A stretch of DNA of 25,732 nucleotides from Pleurobrachia bachei (GCA_000695325.1 AVPN01000119.1:69572-95303), one strand, 5' to 3'; positions 1 to 10,049 are shown, numbered from the stretch's first letter. Notes: generated by a model not told the origin, from the sequence alone. Numbers and translations are program-made.

Positions 1-612
1 GTGGCACGGTTCATCAGGATCAGGTCACCATTCATCACCATCAACAAGCATCTCTTTGTCGCATTCTTTGGGGTCTACTTCGTTACCATGACAACCATAA
101 CGGTGATAGGCAAATACTTCCTGATGGCGGGCATCAACCCCAAGGCACACCTCTATCTCTCTGATGTTTGCTTCTATCTCAATTTGGTCCAGTGCTTCAT
201 CGGGGTCATCTTTGCAGTTCTCTGTATCTCCTCCCTCTTCAAGTTGAAACCCAGCTCGGGGGAGGAGCTAGCGCTCAAAACGTACCGACTCCGACGAAAG
301 GGTTGTGTTACAATTCTCCTCATCAACCTCCCCTATTTGGTGTCCCTGTGCTTCGCGAGCACAGCCGCCATTACCCAGTACAAGCACCTCCGTGCCCTAA
401 ATTTCACCTTCCTCCCTGTGTTAACCTCCGCGATCAACCCCATGATTATCAGTTCCCGGAACTCGGCGATCAAGAAACGTCTGGAGGTGATGATCAGAGC
501 GGTGACGGAGCGGATCAGGAGGGGTGGAGAGGATCTTGGAAGTGGGCCAAGTTATACACCCGCTGAAACTATGATGAGCGCGGTGTTACTGGACGATAAA
601 ACCAGGACATGA
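1..612 (+). CDS. Rhodopsin-type G protein-coupled receptor, 3' part
   Basis: This is the C-terminal half of a seven-helix plasma-membrane receptor; the 5' part lies outside the window, so no start codon is claimed. The reading frame is open from base 1 to the stop at 610-612 (203 residues). It opens with ARFIRIRSPF, which sits where the DRY-like motif and second intracellular loop are expected. Hydrophobic segments follow at about residues 18-40 (TM4), 52-80 (TM5), 101-124 (TM6, with a proline in LINLPYL) and 128-151 (TM7). TM7 carries INPMII, a variant of the NPxxY motif without the tyrosine, followed by the basic stretch SSRNSAIKKR typical of helix 8. The basic loop before TM6 and the Ser/Thr-containing tail fit G-protein coupling and desensitisation. 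The ligand cannot be inferred. Class A assignment is fairly sure; the subfamily is not. Confidence 0.8.
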   Translation: MARFIRIRSPFITINKHLFVAFFGVYFVTMTTITVIGKYFLMAGINPKAHLYLSDVCFYLNLVQCFIGVIFAVLCISSLFKLKPSSGEELALKTYRLRRKGCVTILLINLPYLVSLCFASTAAITQYKHLRALNFTFLPVLTSAINPMIISSRNSAIKKRLEVMIRAVTERIRRGGEDLGSGPSYTPAETMMSAVLLDDKTRT

Positions 613-1896
613 TGAAACGAAATTACCCCTTGTTATACCAACACAATGATCTCGTCTATATGACAGCCAATGACAATGCAGTTACGACAGGAGAATACTT
701 CTTGTTACATGGATATATTCGTGTTTGACCCTCTCTCAACGGAGTTGATTCTCTAGTGATTCATTCGGACTAATAATACAAAAGTTCAGAGAATGGAAGA
801 CTGCAGGAAAAAAGTGAATCATTGGATCAATCCAATACAGACAATGTGTGTACCTTTAATTTGGAGGCTCTAGGACTCACCTGGACTGTAACTCGAAAGT
901 GAGTTATTGTCCGAAAATTGGCGTCGACTTTTTATTTTTTGGTGACTTTCTGTCCGCTTTATTTTCGACTTTTTGCTAGGACAAAAAGTCGATAGCTAGG
1001 TCAAAATGTCGAAATTGAAACTCACCTGGTTTTTACCGTAAAACCCAACCCAACCCTAGAATACAGCCCTAACCTCGAACCCAAACAATAACCCTAACAC
1101 TACTAATGGAATATAAACCAGTGAACTCTCGATTCCGGCCTATCGGCCGAAATCTCGAGTTCCCATGAGAGGTGAAAATAGTGCTAAATAGGGGGCCGGC
1201 AGAAAGTCACCTGATCCGGATCAAAAGTGAGTTATAGTCCAAAATTTTCGAGATCGAGTTCGAGTTATCGTCCGTTCGAGTTTCAGTCCGGTACCCAATT
1301 TGGAAGGGATTCCTGATTCAGTGACAATGTGATATTGAATTGTGTGTACAAAATATTTTGAACATAAAAACATAGCACATGCCCATTCCATTTCGCATTT
1401 TATGGCTTTTCAAATTGAAATTCGAAAAACATATTGTTTTGTTTTTCTTGACATTTAATGCACACCCGACCCGGAAATAACCATGGGGCACATTGGTGAA
1501 GAAATCGGAGAGTTGTGTTCAATTTCCCAGACAAGCAGGGCGGGCATTGATTAGTCGTCTAGTACGTGTTAATACTTTGGCTATGTGGCGGGAGCAGTGG
1601 TCGCTCGCGCTTAACGAGGTTACTCTAGAACTATCAAGAGGTAATATAGCTACTAACAAATTGTTGGGTATGTTGCTATTGAATTTCAATCCCTTTGATT
1701 TTCTGTAACACGATTTTCTCCCAATGAGTCGTTCCAAACAAACAAACAAACAAAAAGACCCAGGTCCCTAAAATATTAAAGCGGCGTAATCGCTCTAATT
1801 CTTTAATAAACGCCGTTATAGACAATGTTACGGTGACACAATATATTTCTCCGTTTGGTTCTGGCCTGATTCAAATTGTCTAAGTTCCTTTGTAAA
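613..1896. other. Intergenic stretch, no gene recognised
   Basis: This is the 3' flank of the GPCR and the upstream region of the Ig gene. It contains the fold-back repeat at 883-1289. Short open frames on both strands near 1490-1750 show no recognisable domain and no convincing coding character. A short run of CAAA-type repeats lies near 1737-1754. Confidence 0.6.
883..1289. mobile_element. Fold-back MITE-like element (407 bp)
   Basis: The ends are inverted: GGACTGTAACTCGAA at 883-897 matches the reverse complement of 1275-1289 at 14 of 15 bases. A second, nested inverted pair is GGTGACTTTCTG at 941-952 and its perfect reverse complement at 1200-1211. An 11-bp hairpin (965-975 with 982-992, TCGACTTTTTG) lies inside. 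The unit GAGTTATNGTCC recurs at 901, 1229 and 1262. There is no coding capacity. It looks like a non-autonomous DNA element or fold-back repeat; a target-site duplication is not clear. Confidence 0.6.
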
Positions 1897-3517
1897 ATGT
1901 TACTGTTTGTTGTACTTGTCTTTATACCCGGTTTGGGCAATGTTGTCCAGGCTGAATTCACTGCAAGTAAGTGAAGTTGTGGTGGTGGCGAGACAAAAAA
2001 AAAAAGTATTTTTCCAACTTTAATTTAAGCGTTTGTTATGCAAAACCAGCTAAGCATCACAATAATTTGGCGTGCTTCCATGCTACAACCCCTAGAAATA
2101 TACTGGCATATTTCCAAATCCAATCCAATCACATCAGATATGCAGGGAACCCGCCCCACAATTGTGGGAATGAATACAACTGCTACCGTTTACTCGACCA
2201 TCAATATCACTGAAAATACCCCTGATGATCAGTGGCAAAGACCCACCACACACACCAGATCTTCGCTGTCACTTCCATGATTCTACTAAACCTCCATTTA
2301 TCGGGATGGGTAGTAGCACATTTTATTTGTTGAGGAAGGGGTCCCCTCAAAAAGTATAATACATTAGGGTGTTCGGTTTATCAGTATTTTAGTCTACTGT
2401 ATTGGGGGAAATCAGGTAGAACGACATGATATTGTTTCAGCGATCATGTACAATCAAACGATAGAATTTGAAACAGAAACTCTTACTATGAACTACACTA
2501 TTCCTGCAGAGAGCAACACCAAAGGTATGCTTTAACAAACTACAGTAATTAACAATTAATAATAATGATAGATTCTGCGTAACTAAAGCCCCCACCCGGG
2601 CCCATCCAAATACACGGGGGAAATACACACAACCCTTCAGATGACAAATTCACGTGTAAATGCGTGCTGGAGAACACAGAAGGTGAGGTGGTGACCATAT
2701 CTGGGTCAGCCACCATCTTTCTCTTCGTTGTGACACCGAAAGGGGCTGAAGTGGATGAGGGTGATAATGCCACCCTTACCTGCACTTTTACAGGTATCTG
2801 TTTCTCTCGAAAATATATGCTGAGATGCACCAACCCCATCGTGTTATGTTCTAACCCTTCTTTACATTTGTCCGAAAGTCGAAACACAGTCTAGCTAGGC
2901 AAGCCCCCTCCCTCCACTACCACATTCTTTCTCCCTCTAGATATCGTTAAGAATCTAACCGTTACCTGGGAACGAGAGGGGACTGATATCAAGGAATTGG
3001 AAGGGCACAGTATGATTAATGGGATCAATATCAACTTTAAACAAGTCTCCATAGTCGAGGTTTTAAGACAGAAATCCTTACTTATCTATCTTCCAGGAAT
3101 CAAACTGCCTTTTTTCGCAGGCTTCGCTCAGTTGAGCGGTCAGGCATTAGTTAGGGGCGGGAATGGAAAATATCACCCCGAATTGGAAAAAAATTGTAAC
3201 CAGCCAATTCCTTCACCAATGTATCCCAAATGGTCCCCAGAAACACCAAAAAAAAACATCTCTTTGACAGTTTCTAATTTTAATTAGTCTCTCGATATTA
3301 TTCACCACTTGCCTTGCTCGACCCTCTCTTACCGCATCATAACACAACAAAATTTCCTCAGATTACGAATGCTACAGAAAGTGCGAACTACACCTGTACA
3401 TTGTATCCCTACCAAGACAGACCCTGGCATACAACCGTGCCATTGCTTGTGAATGGAGCACACTACCTGCCACCATTTTTCCTGGCTGTACTGGCAATTG
3501 TATTGTTGGTACTGTAG
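1897..3517 (+). CDS. Immunoglobulin-superfamily surface protein, copy 1
   Basis: This is a secreted-then-anchored cell-surface protein with Ig-like domains. Exon 1 (1897-1966) encodes a signal peptide, MLLFVVLVFIPGLGNVVQA. A probable exon 2 starts at 2030 (Ig strands with IYWH); its 3' end is unclear. Later exons with matching phases are 2441-2524, 2641-2793 (F-strand DDKFTCKC of domain 1, then GDNATLTCTFT of domain 2) and 2941-3009 (LTVTWEREGTDI, the core Trp). A probable 29-bp micro-exon (3241-3269) and the last exon (3362-3517) follow. The last join gives SLTITNATESANYTC, the classic E-to-F strand pattern with the second disulphide cysteine. The C-terminus HYLPPFFLAVLAIVLLVL runs straight to the stop, so it is either a GPI-anchor signal or a tail-less membrane helix. 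Exon borders around 2225-2441 and 3010-3240 are tentative. Function could be adhesion or recognition; the family is not identified further. Confidence 0.65.
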
Positions 3518-3896
3518 GGAAGAGAGATGTAGACTTTCGGCCAACTGCATTATACATGGACTAAATATGTTAATTTTTAGATTTCTATGATAATCTTGAT
3601 TTTATACCACCTTCCCTATCTAGGCAAGGAACTGTACCCACATAATCATACCATTTGTCATTTGATTTATAAAATTTCTAATTTTCAAAAATCTACTGTT
3701 TCGTCTGAATAACTGGCTGCGAGCAGGTTGAGTGAGCGGGGAGTGCACTTATTCCAAAAGGTTCATACTGTAGTAATATTAGAGCCAATATGGGATCTAT
3801 AGCTAGAGTTTCATTATGCTAATTTCGGGTCAGCACCAAACAGGGCATAATGAACCGAAAATGTGTGTATTTTAACGTATACAGCGCATTAGGGTG
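2362..3896. repeat. Ig-gene tandem duplication, unit 1 (1535 bp)
   Basis: The unit begins at CATTAGGGTGTTCGG and ends at ACGTATACAGCG. It abuts unit 2 directly at 3896/3897. It covers the exons from 2441 to the stop codon plus about 380 bp of 3' flank, but not the signal-peptide exon. Coding parts of the two units differ by a few per cent. Confidence 0.92.
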
Positions 3897-5316
3897 TTCG
3901 GTTTATCAGTATTTTAGTCTACTGTATTGGGGGAAATCAGGTAGAACGACATGATATTGTTTCAGCGATCATGTACAATCAAACGATAGAATTTGAAACA
4001 GAAACTCTTACTATGAACTACACTATTCCTGCAGAGAGCAACACCAAAGGTATGCTTTAACAAACTACAGTAATTAACAATTAATAATAATGATAGATTC
4101 TGCGTAACAAAAGCACCCACCCGGGCTCATCCAAATACAAGGGGAAAATACACACAACATAACCTTCAGATGACAAATTCACGTGTAAATGCGTGCTGGA
4201 GAACACAGAAGGTGAGGTGGTGACCATATCTGGGTCAGCCACCATCTTTCTCTTCGTTGTGACACCGAAAGGGGCTGAAGTGGATGAGGGTGATAATGCC
4301 ACCCTTACCTGCACTTTTACAGGTATCTGTTTCTCTCGAAAATATATGCTGAGATGCACCAACCCCATCTTGTTTGGTTCTAACCCTTCTTTACATTTGT
4401 CCGATGGTCGAAACACAGTCTAGCTAGGCAAACCCCCTCCCTCCACTACCACATTCTCCCTCCCTCTAGATATCGTTAAGAATCTAACCGTTACCTGGGA
4501 ACGAGAGGGGACTGATATCACGGAGTTGGAAGGGCACAGTATGATTAATGGGATCAATATCAACTACAAACAAGTCTCGACAGTTGAGGTTTTAAGACAC
4601 ACGCCCTTACTTATCTCTCTTCCAGGAATCAAAATGCCCTTTTTCGCAGGCTTCGCTCAGTTGAGCGGTCAGGCATCTCTTTGACAGTTTCTAATTTTAA
4701 TTACACTCTCTCTACTCGATATTATTCACCACTTGCCTTGCTCGACCCTCTCTTTAAGAATGGCGTAGTATTGTGTTGTTTTAAAGGAGTCTAATGCTTA
4801 CGATGTGAAAGTGCGAACTACACCTGTACATTGTATCCCTACCAAGACAGACCCTGGCATACAACCGTGCCATTGCTTGTGAATGGAGCACACTACCTGC
4901 CACCATTTTTCCTGGCTGTACTGGCAATTGTATTGTTGGTACTGTAGGGAAGAGAGATGTAGACTTTCGGCCAACTGCATTATACATGGTGATTTATACA
5001 ATTAAAAATCTAAAGAATGATAATCTTGATTTTATACCACCTTCCCTATCTAGGCAAGGAACTGTACCCACATAATCATACCATTTGTCATTTGATTTAT
5101 AAAATTTCTAATTTTCAAAAATCTACTGTTTCGTCTGAATAACTGGCTGCGAGCAGGTTGAGTGAGCGGGGAGTGCACTTATTCCAAAAGGTTCATACTG
5201 TAGTAATATTAGAGCCAATATGGGATCTATAGCTAGAGTTTCATTATGCTAATTTCGGGTCAGCACCAAACAGGGCATAATGAACCGAAAATGTGTGTAT
5301 TTTAACGTATACAGCG
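3897..5316. repeat. Ig-gene tandem duplication, unit 2 (1420 bp)
   Basis: This is a head-to-tail copy of 2362-3896. It lacks 112 bp matching 3148-3259 (a CAT triplet flanks the deletion on both sides in unit 1, so it looks microhomology-mediated). It has a few small insertions. It also carries two segments, 4757-4806 and 4990-5016, that are the unreversed base complement of unit 1. Confidence 0.92.
3966..4947 (+). pseudogene. Ig-superfamily gene, copy 2 (partial, damaged)
   Basis: This is the duplicated 3' portion of the Ig gene, without a signal-peptide exon of its own. Exons 3966-4049, 4170-4322 and 4470-4538 keep their splice sites and frame (the DDKFTCKC, GDNATLTCTFT and LTVTWEREGTDI motifs). 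The deletion matching 3148-3259 removes the micro-exon that encodes the E-strand start. The sequence at 4757-4806 replaces the last intron's acceptor and the ITNAT codons. The remaining part of the last exon (about 4808-4947, ANYTCTLY to IVLLVL) is intact. It may be an untranslated relic, or it may supply alternative exons to the promoter at copy 1. An assembly error is also possible. Confidence 0.6.
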
Positions 5317-5852
5317 ATGGAGAGTAAATAAATGGCATGGATTTCCATGGAAATGAGTAAGGAGGGTGTACCAAACTGATAATTACATCCTGAGATTTGG
5401 CAAATATCGAGCGAGTGTGCCACACATTGTGTGTCAAACTCAGTCTAGGTGATTTATACCGCATTGTTAGAGTGAAACGGAATATTTTAAACCGGAAATC
5501 GTGGATAGTTGTTATTTACAATGTAACAATTAAATTACTTATGTACTTGGCAGCTTCACAACAAGCACATATCCATGATGTGTGTGTGTGTGGGTGGAGT
5601 TATAGCAGCCTAGTACGCGCGATAGAAATGCTGAAATAGTGATCTTTTCACTTTACCAGTGTCGCCACGCGCTCCTCGACATACCTTGACTCCTCAAAAG
5701 TGCGACTGTTTCTGCGACAGATCCCGCTAGAGCTTGAACCCTCTTCCGTTTTTCCTTACCCTTGCCATTCCACGAAACTGGCCCTGTTGCTGAGAGAAAC
5801 ATGTGTGAGAGAAACCAATCAAAACAAGATAAGGATAGCAAATTATTGAACC

Positions 5853-6092
5853 ATGGCTCCACCTTTAGATGAAGATGAAACATTCTCAACTCGGCGTCTT
5901 TTTGAATCAGGTCGACCGGGTAGATCATCCGAAGCACTCTCATCTGCCCATCTCTTGACATCACTTGAAATTGTAGTTATTTCAGGGAATTCCTCATCAT
6001 TTGTGACTGCAAAGGGGGGACGGAAACTTAGGGGAAGCTCTTTTTCCTACACAGATCTGTGTTTATTTCATCTCTACTGTTGTGTATTGTAG
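5853..6092 (+). CDS. Possible small protein, unrecognised
   Basis: The ATG sits in a strong start context (ACCATGG) and begins a 79-codon frame, MAPPLDEDETFSTRRLFESG. The first 45 or so residues are hydrophilic with acidic and Ser-rich stretches, like a genuine N-terminus. The last 30 look like read-through of non-coding sequence, so a first exon with an unseen donor is as likely as a whole gene. No domain or homologue is recognised. Confidence 0.2.
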   Translation: MAPPLDEDETFSTRRLFESGRPGRSSEALSSAHLLTSLEIVVISGNSSSFVTAKGGRKLRGSSFSYTDLCLFHLYCCVL

Positions 6093-6292
6093 CTCTGTGA
6101 TAGATCAAGTCTACCGGAAACAAAACGTTCTAAATTATCGCACCAATTGGTTTCTCCCAGCGGGTCTGCTTAGTTAGCTTGTTGAAGTAAAATACACGTC
6201 CTGGGTGAGTCTTAGATTCCTTGGATATCCATTCGGGGGGCAAAGACATGCACTAGGTGTGAGAATAGAGGGGTGGGGAGATTGAAGAGATA

Positions 6293-6359
6293 CAGTCGAA
6301 TCCCGATTTGCAGGGATGCTCGGGGAAAGGATTTTGCCCCGAAAATGGGGCTCCGACTG
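6293..6359. mobile_element. Mini pogo-like element (67 bp)
   Basis: It starts CAGTCGAATCCCGATTTG after a TA and ends GGCTCCGACTG. Both ends share the CAGTCG start with the 727-bp element at 7451. A right-hand TA is not preserved (TT follows), so this is a degraded copy with almost nothing between the ends. Confidence 0.55.
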
Positions 6360-6668
6360 TTGTAAGTACATATATAAAATAGGTAGCTGGTTGAATAGTG
6401 ATTTTATTGATCATATATATTTGGTGATATTACAGATTATAAAAGAAACATCTATCTCTTCGTGTATAATAAGATTAAAGTCGTAATAAATTTATGTGAT
6501 GACGAACAAAATAAACATGTAATATGTAATAAGAAAATTAACACACTCTGTTTTTCTGGTCATATACGGGTTGCCTAAATTAGGCGCTATCTGAAACTGG
6601 TTCACCTTCTCTTAGCAATGCAAGAATGAATGTAAGGGTCAGATGAAAAAATAAAGATATCGTTTAGA

Positions 6669-6705
6669 TTTATTAGAGATTACCACGCCAACAGAGTATT
6701 TTATT
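6669..6705 (-). terminator. Poly(A) signals of the DPF gene
   Basis: On the minus strand AATAAA occurs at 6700-6705 and again at 6669-6674, beginning 126 bases past the DPF stop codon. This is a suitable position for 3' end formation. Confidence 0.5.
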
Positions 6706-6830
6706 ATCTAGATAGAAAGCCAGACACTCATTCCATAATAATGCATTAGATAATAAATCCGGGGGTTTCGGTAAATTAAAATTTAACTTGTCTTTCTGTC
6801 TCACACTCCCTCCTAATTATGTCTCTCTCC

Positions 6831-9800
6831 TCATTTCTTGCACATATGACATACCCAACTACCCTCGGGTGGCCGTTCAATCTTGGGTTTCAGACAGTAC
6901 ATGTGGAATCCCCGATCACACTCGTCGCAGAATAACAACTGGTCATCGTTATCGGATGTTCCTGAGGGGTGAGGGAGGGTGTCTCCTCTCCCGTTCCCAC
7001 GGGGCCACCGTTGAACTGCTCTCTCCTCCCTACGGTGGGACATAATCATCTCTCTCTCTCACCACCAAGGAGAGAGATGATATATCTAGAAGGGAACAGT
7101 GAGAGATATCATCTCTCTTTCTCTTTCAAGGAGAGAGATGATATTCTATCTATAAGGATGGGAGGTAGTCGCGTTAGATCGGACAGACCTCCTCCTTTCT
7201 AATCGTTGAGGAAGGTAGGGGGAGGTAGACACAGCTAATCTGCGATTAGCCGCTACGGTCCACTCACATTTGATGTCAGAGAGCCACCGAGATGGAGAAA
7301 TAAAACAGCGGTGTTTATACCACAGCATAATATATAAGAACTGTATATATAAACCAGTGACAAAACGCACATACACATATTATGCATTGTATAAACAGTA
7401 ATATTTTACAGACCGAAAATAGAGTCGGCTAAAAATTCTGAGGCGATATACAGTCGGACCCCGATTTACCGGGCCCCGATTTACCGGAACCCCGATTTAC
7501 CGGGAGGATTCTTTCACCCATTTTTTTTGTGAAAATTGTCGAAGTTTGGCCGATTGGTAAATTTGCATTTGCAATTCGCTAGGTCTAATGGGGATCACGT
7601 ATCGGTCCGTTTCGAACCGTCTAATTAGCAGCAGGACATGCGATACGATGCACCGATCGAAACACGATTCGATACGTGGCTGGTATACCTTAGAAAAATT
7701 TCATAACTTTTTTTTGCAAATTTTACAGAATCATTGTCAATGCTTTGATCGATGCTCCCCGTAAATTTTCAGAGAAAAAGTTATTTTGAAACTTTGATAC
7801 TTAATCACCCCGCTTAAGGTGCCCAGATTCGGTAGTGTATCACGTATCGGTTCGATTCGAACCGTCTAATTAGCGGCAGGACATGCGATAAGATGCACCG
7901 ATTCGAAACACGATTCGGACTCGGTCGGTGTGGTTTACCTTAGAAACAGTTTTTACATTTTTGAATTTTTTAAACTTTCTGTTTCTATAGATTATAATGA
8001 CAGAAGCAATTGACATCAATAAATGTATACTATACAGTTAGAAGTGTCTTGGTATAGAATTTTGGAAAAAAAGTAGGATTTATGGGTCAAATGTGCTCTA
8101 CCCCGATATACCGGGCACCCCGATTTACCGGGCAAAATTGCTTCCCCCGAGGATCCCGGTAAATCGGGGTCCAACTGTATATATCTCGCATACCAAGTGT
8201 GTAATTGGATAATTGATTAATAATAATAATGAAATTCCCACGGTTATCAATAATTAATTAAGACACTCTTTTCCTGTAAATCAAAGTGTAAATCCTTAAA
8301 TTCATAATATTTAACTTGTGTCCTAACTTTTTCAGCGGCAAACATACAAACAAAAACAAAACACTCAAAATCTTAAGTTTATAACCTAAAGTTCATTCTT
8401 TGAACATCGAATATTTTTCCTCAAAACGATAGCTCTACAATCTATCTTTCTTTCTTTACCTCGCTCTCTCACTCTCTCCCCTCCCCTCTCTCTCTCTCTA
8501 TCCCTATCTCTCTCGCTTTCTCTCTAGATCTTTCCCTCACTCAATCCCCCCTCTGTCTCCCTCCCTACTCTTTCTTACAGGCACACAATCGCATTTTCTT
8601 ACCACAGATACTACAGCTCTTGCACTCCAAGCATTGCCAGTTGTACTGTTTCACAGTTTCAGCTAGTTGACCTTCGAATTGCAGGCAGGAGGGGTGAGCG
8701 GATCGACCACAGTCCACACATGAAACCATCTCCTCAGCTTGACCGGTGTTCTTGTTTTTACTGAGAGGGGAGGGAGTTAGTGTCTGGAGAATGCAAATCG
8801 TGATGGGGTGGGGTCTCTGAAATTCAAAATTCAAGTATGTGGTGGAGTTTGGGAGGTCACATCTCACCTGTTATCTCCTCCACATACATCGCATACCCCA
8901 CTCTTCTTGCCCTTAGTCGGCGCAGCTTGTCCCGGTTCACTTTTTATCGCAACATCAGTAGCAGGAGCAGCTGCGGAATCCGTCTCCTCTACTTTTGTGC
9001 CAGAAGTATCAGGTTGTTTGGCTGCTGGTTCAGTGGTTAGTGGTGCTGGCTCCGGGTCAACGTCTTCGACTTTCCGGCCACTATTCCGTGTTCCTATCAC
9101 GCTGCTCTTCCGTGAACGAGATCCCCGTCTTAGGTTGTCAACTTTGGTACGGGCGCGGCTGTTTCGGGATTGTCTCTTGCGCTTCCGATCGGCATAATAC
9201 TGAAAGAAATGGTGAGATTTAAGGGCATGTCCAGAAGTATATGAATGACTGGAAAACAATCAAATTACAGAAATCATTTGCAAAAAGTAGTGATATATAA
9301 TGGTGATGTGGCATGGTGATTAGGTATATGGTTTTAACCCTTCATACTCACATCATAATCATCACTAGAGGGACTCAGCTCCTCCGGTGTCGGTTCACTG
9401 GGTGACGTATCCATACTCTCATCAGGGATTAACTCTTGTTTAAACACAACTGCCCCACCAGTCACTGTGGTCGGTTGGGCTTGCTCTTCTGTTTCTTTCA
9501 CCTCCCCTGTAGCCTCATCCCGCACTGTTTTCTTTACTTTGGGCAGCTTCTTCCAATACCGGACCTAATATGTAATATTATATCACGATTGGCAGTAGTA
9601 TCGATGTTTGTTCGTCGTGCCAAGGAACTATTGTTCTAAGAATTAGAAATTTAACCGTACTACTTTCACCGTACATGCTCATGTCATACGGCATACCTGA
9701 TATGAGTATTCCTGACCGTTCTGTAAGGGTTTCACCCGTTCACACTTGTTCCTCCACAACTTACAATCTACCTGTCAGTAATTTATGTAGTTTAGAATGC

Positions 9801-10049
9801 ATGACAACATCATAAAACATGGATAGTTCTAATTAGGGACAGACTACAATTTCAAGATAATAGTTTCTACTTTCTATCCCCGGTTCTCACCTGAGCGATG
9901 TTGGTCTGGGTATCGAGGAAGGGTAATCGGGACTGTCTCTCGACCAGGAGGCGGGTATTGAAGCTGCTGGCCTGCTCTAGAGCCTCCTTGTAGATGTGCT
10001 TTTCGAACATCTCCGCAGCTTCCAACATGATGACGTCACGCTGTGTCAT
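6831..10049 (-). CDS. DPF2: DPF/BAF45 (requiem) double-PHD chromatin protein
   Basis: This is a subunit of the BAF (SWI/SNF) nucleosome-remodelling complex; in this family the tandem PHD fingers read acylated histone H3 tails in the nucleus. Six exons in phase: 9891-10049, 9697-9771, 9352-9564, 8868-9199, 8603-8760 and 6831-6961, giving 355 residues (human DPF2 has 391). Exons 1-3 form the Requiem N-terminal domain ([17 protein letters not shown], then [12 protein letters not shown] and [14 protein letters not shown]). Exon 4 is a basic then acidic/Pro-rich linker ([17 protein letters not shown]) ending at the first PHD cysteines (GVCDVCGGD). Exon 5 carries [20 protein letters not shown] and [13 protein letters not shown]; exon 6 carries [19 protein letters not shown] and [13 protein letters not shown] before the stop. 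The Krüppel C2H2 finger found between these regions in vertebrate DPF1-3 is not seen. The symbol denotes the family; which paralogue is not decided. Confidence 0.93.
7051..7150. repeat. GA-rich inverted and direct repeats
   Basis: AAGGAGAGAGATGATAT occurs twice (near 7068 and 7128) and its inverse, ATATCATCTCTCT, lies between them, so the stretch can fold into a hairpin. It lies in the last DPF intron; no function is evident. Confidence 0.5.
7451..8177. mobile_element. Pogo/Tc1-like MITE (727 bp) in the DPF intron
   Basis: The element is flanked by TA on both sides (7449-7450, 8178-8179). Its ends are inverted repeats matching 22 of 23 bases, starting CAGTCGGACCCCGATTTACC. Behind the left end CCCCGATTTACCGG recurs three times, and near the right end it recurs in both orientations. 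These sub-terminal arrays could be transposase-binding sites. Inside, a block of about 100 bp around CACGTATCGGT is present twice (about 7585 and 7838). No transposase frame is present, so it is non-autonomous. TA targets and CAGT ends are typical of the Tc1/mariner-pogo group. Confidence 0.85.
8441..8578. repeat. CT-rich simple sequence in a DPF intron
   Basis: This is a run of TCTCTC and CCCTC blocks, purine-rich on the transcribed strand, ending close to the exon at 8603. Because that strand reads GA-rich just downstream of the 8603 donor, it could act as an intronic splicing element, but this is inference only. Confidence 0.6.

Larger units (their letters stand above)
4948..6830. other. 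Stretch without a firm gene
   Basis: It holds the tail of Ig unit 2 (to 5316), a GT-rich run near 5578-5595, a 67-bp mini-transposon (6293-6359), and the probable 3' end of the DPF transcript with poly(A) signals. One open frame (5853-6092, +) has a good start context and is listed separately at low confidence. Other open frames here show no domain. Confidence 0.5.

Noticed and set aside
1493-1708. Small plus-strand open frame of 71 codons
   Set aside because: No recognisable domain, no signal peptide and no supporting splice context; about the length expected by chance.
2549-2887. Minus-strand open frame of 112 codons, repeated at 4081-4416
   Set aside because: It is duplicated only because the Ig exon on the plus strand is; the plus frame has Ig cysteine and tryptophan motifs.
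4757-5016. Ordinary inversions between the two Ig units
   Set aside because: An inversion gives the reverse complement. The blocks match only as a complement read in the same direction, and neither block is mirror-symmetric.
5653-5964. Minus-strand open frame of 103 codons
   Set aside because: No domain, no start context and no splice-site pattern; it overlaps another unproven frame on the plus strand.
7451-7504. CRISPR-like short repeats (three CCCCGATTTACCGG units)
   Set aside because: Repeats are directly adjacent without unique spacers, lie at a TA-flanked transposon end, and the context is an animal intron.
8808-9197. Plus-strand open frame of 129 codons
   Set aside because: It overlaps the DPF exon on the other strand; the DPF frame has clear PHD and linker homology and proper splice sites.
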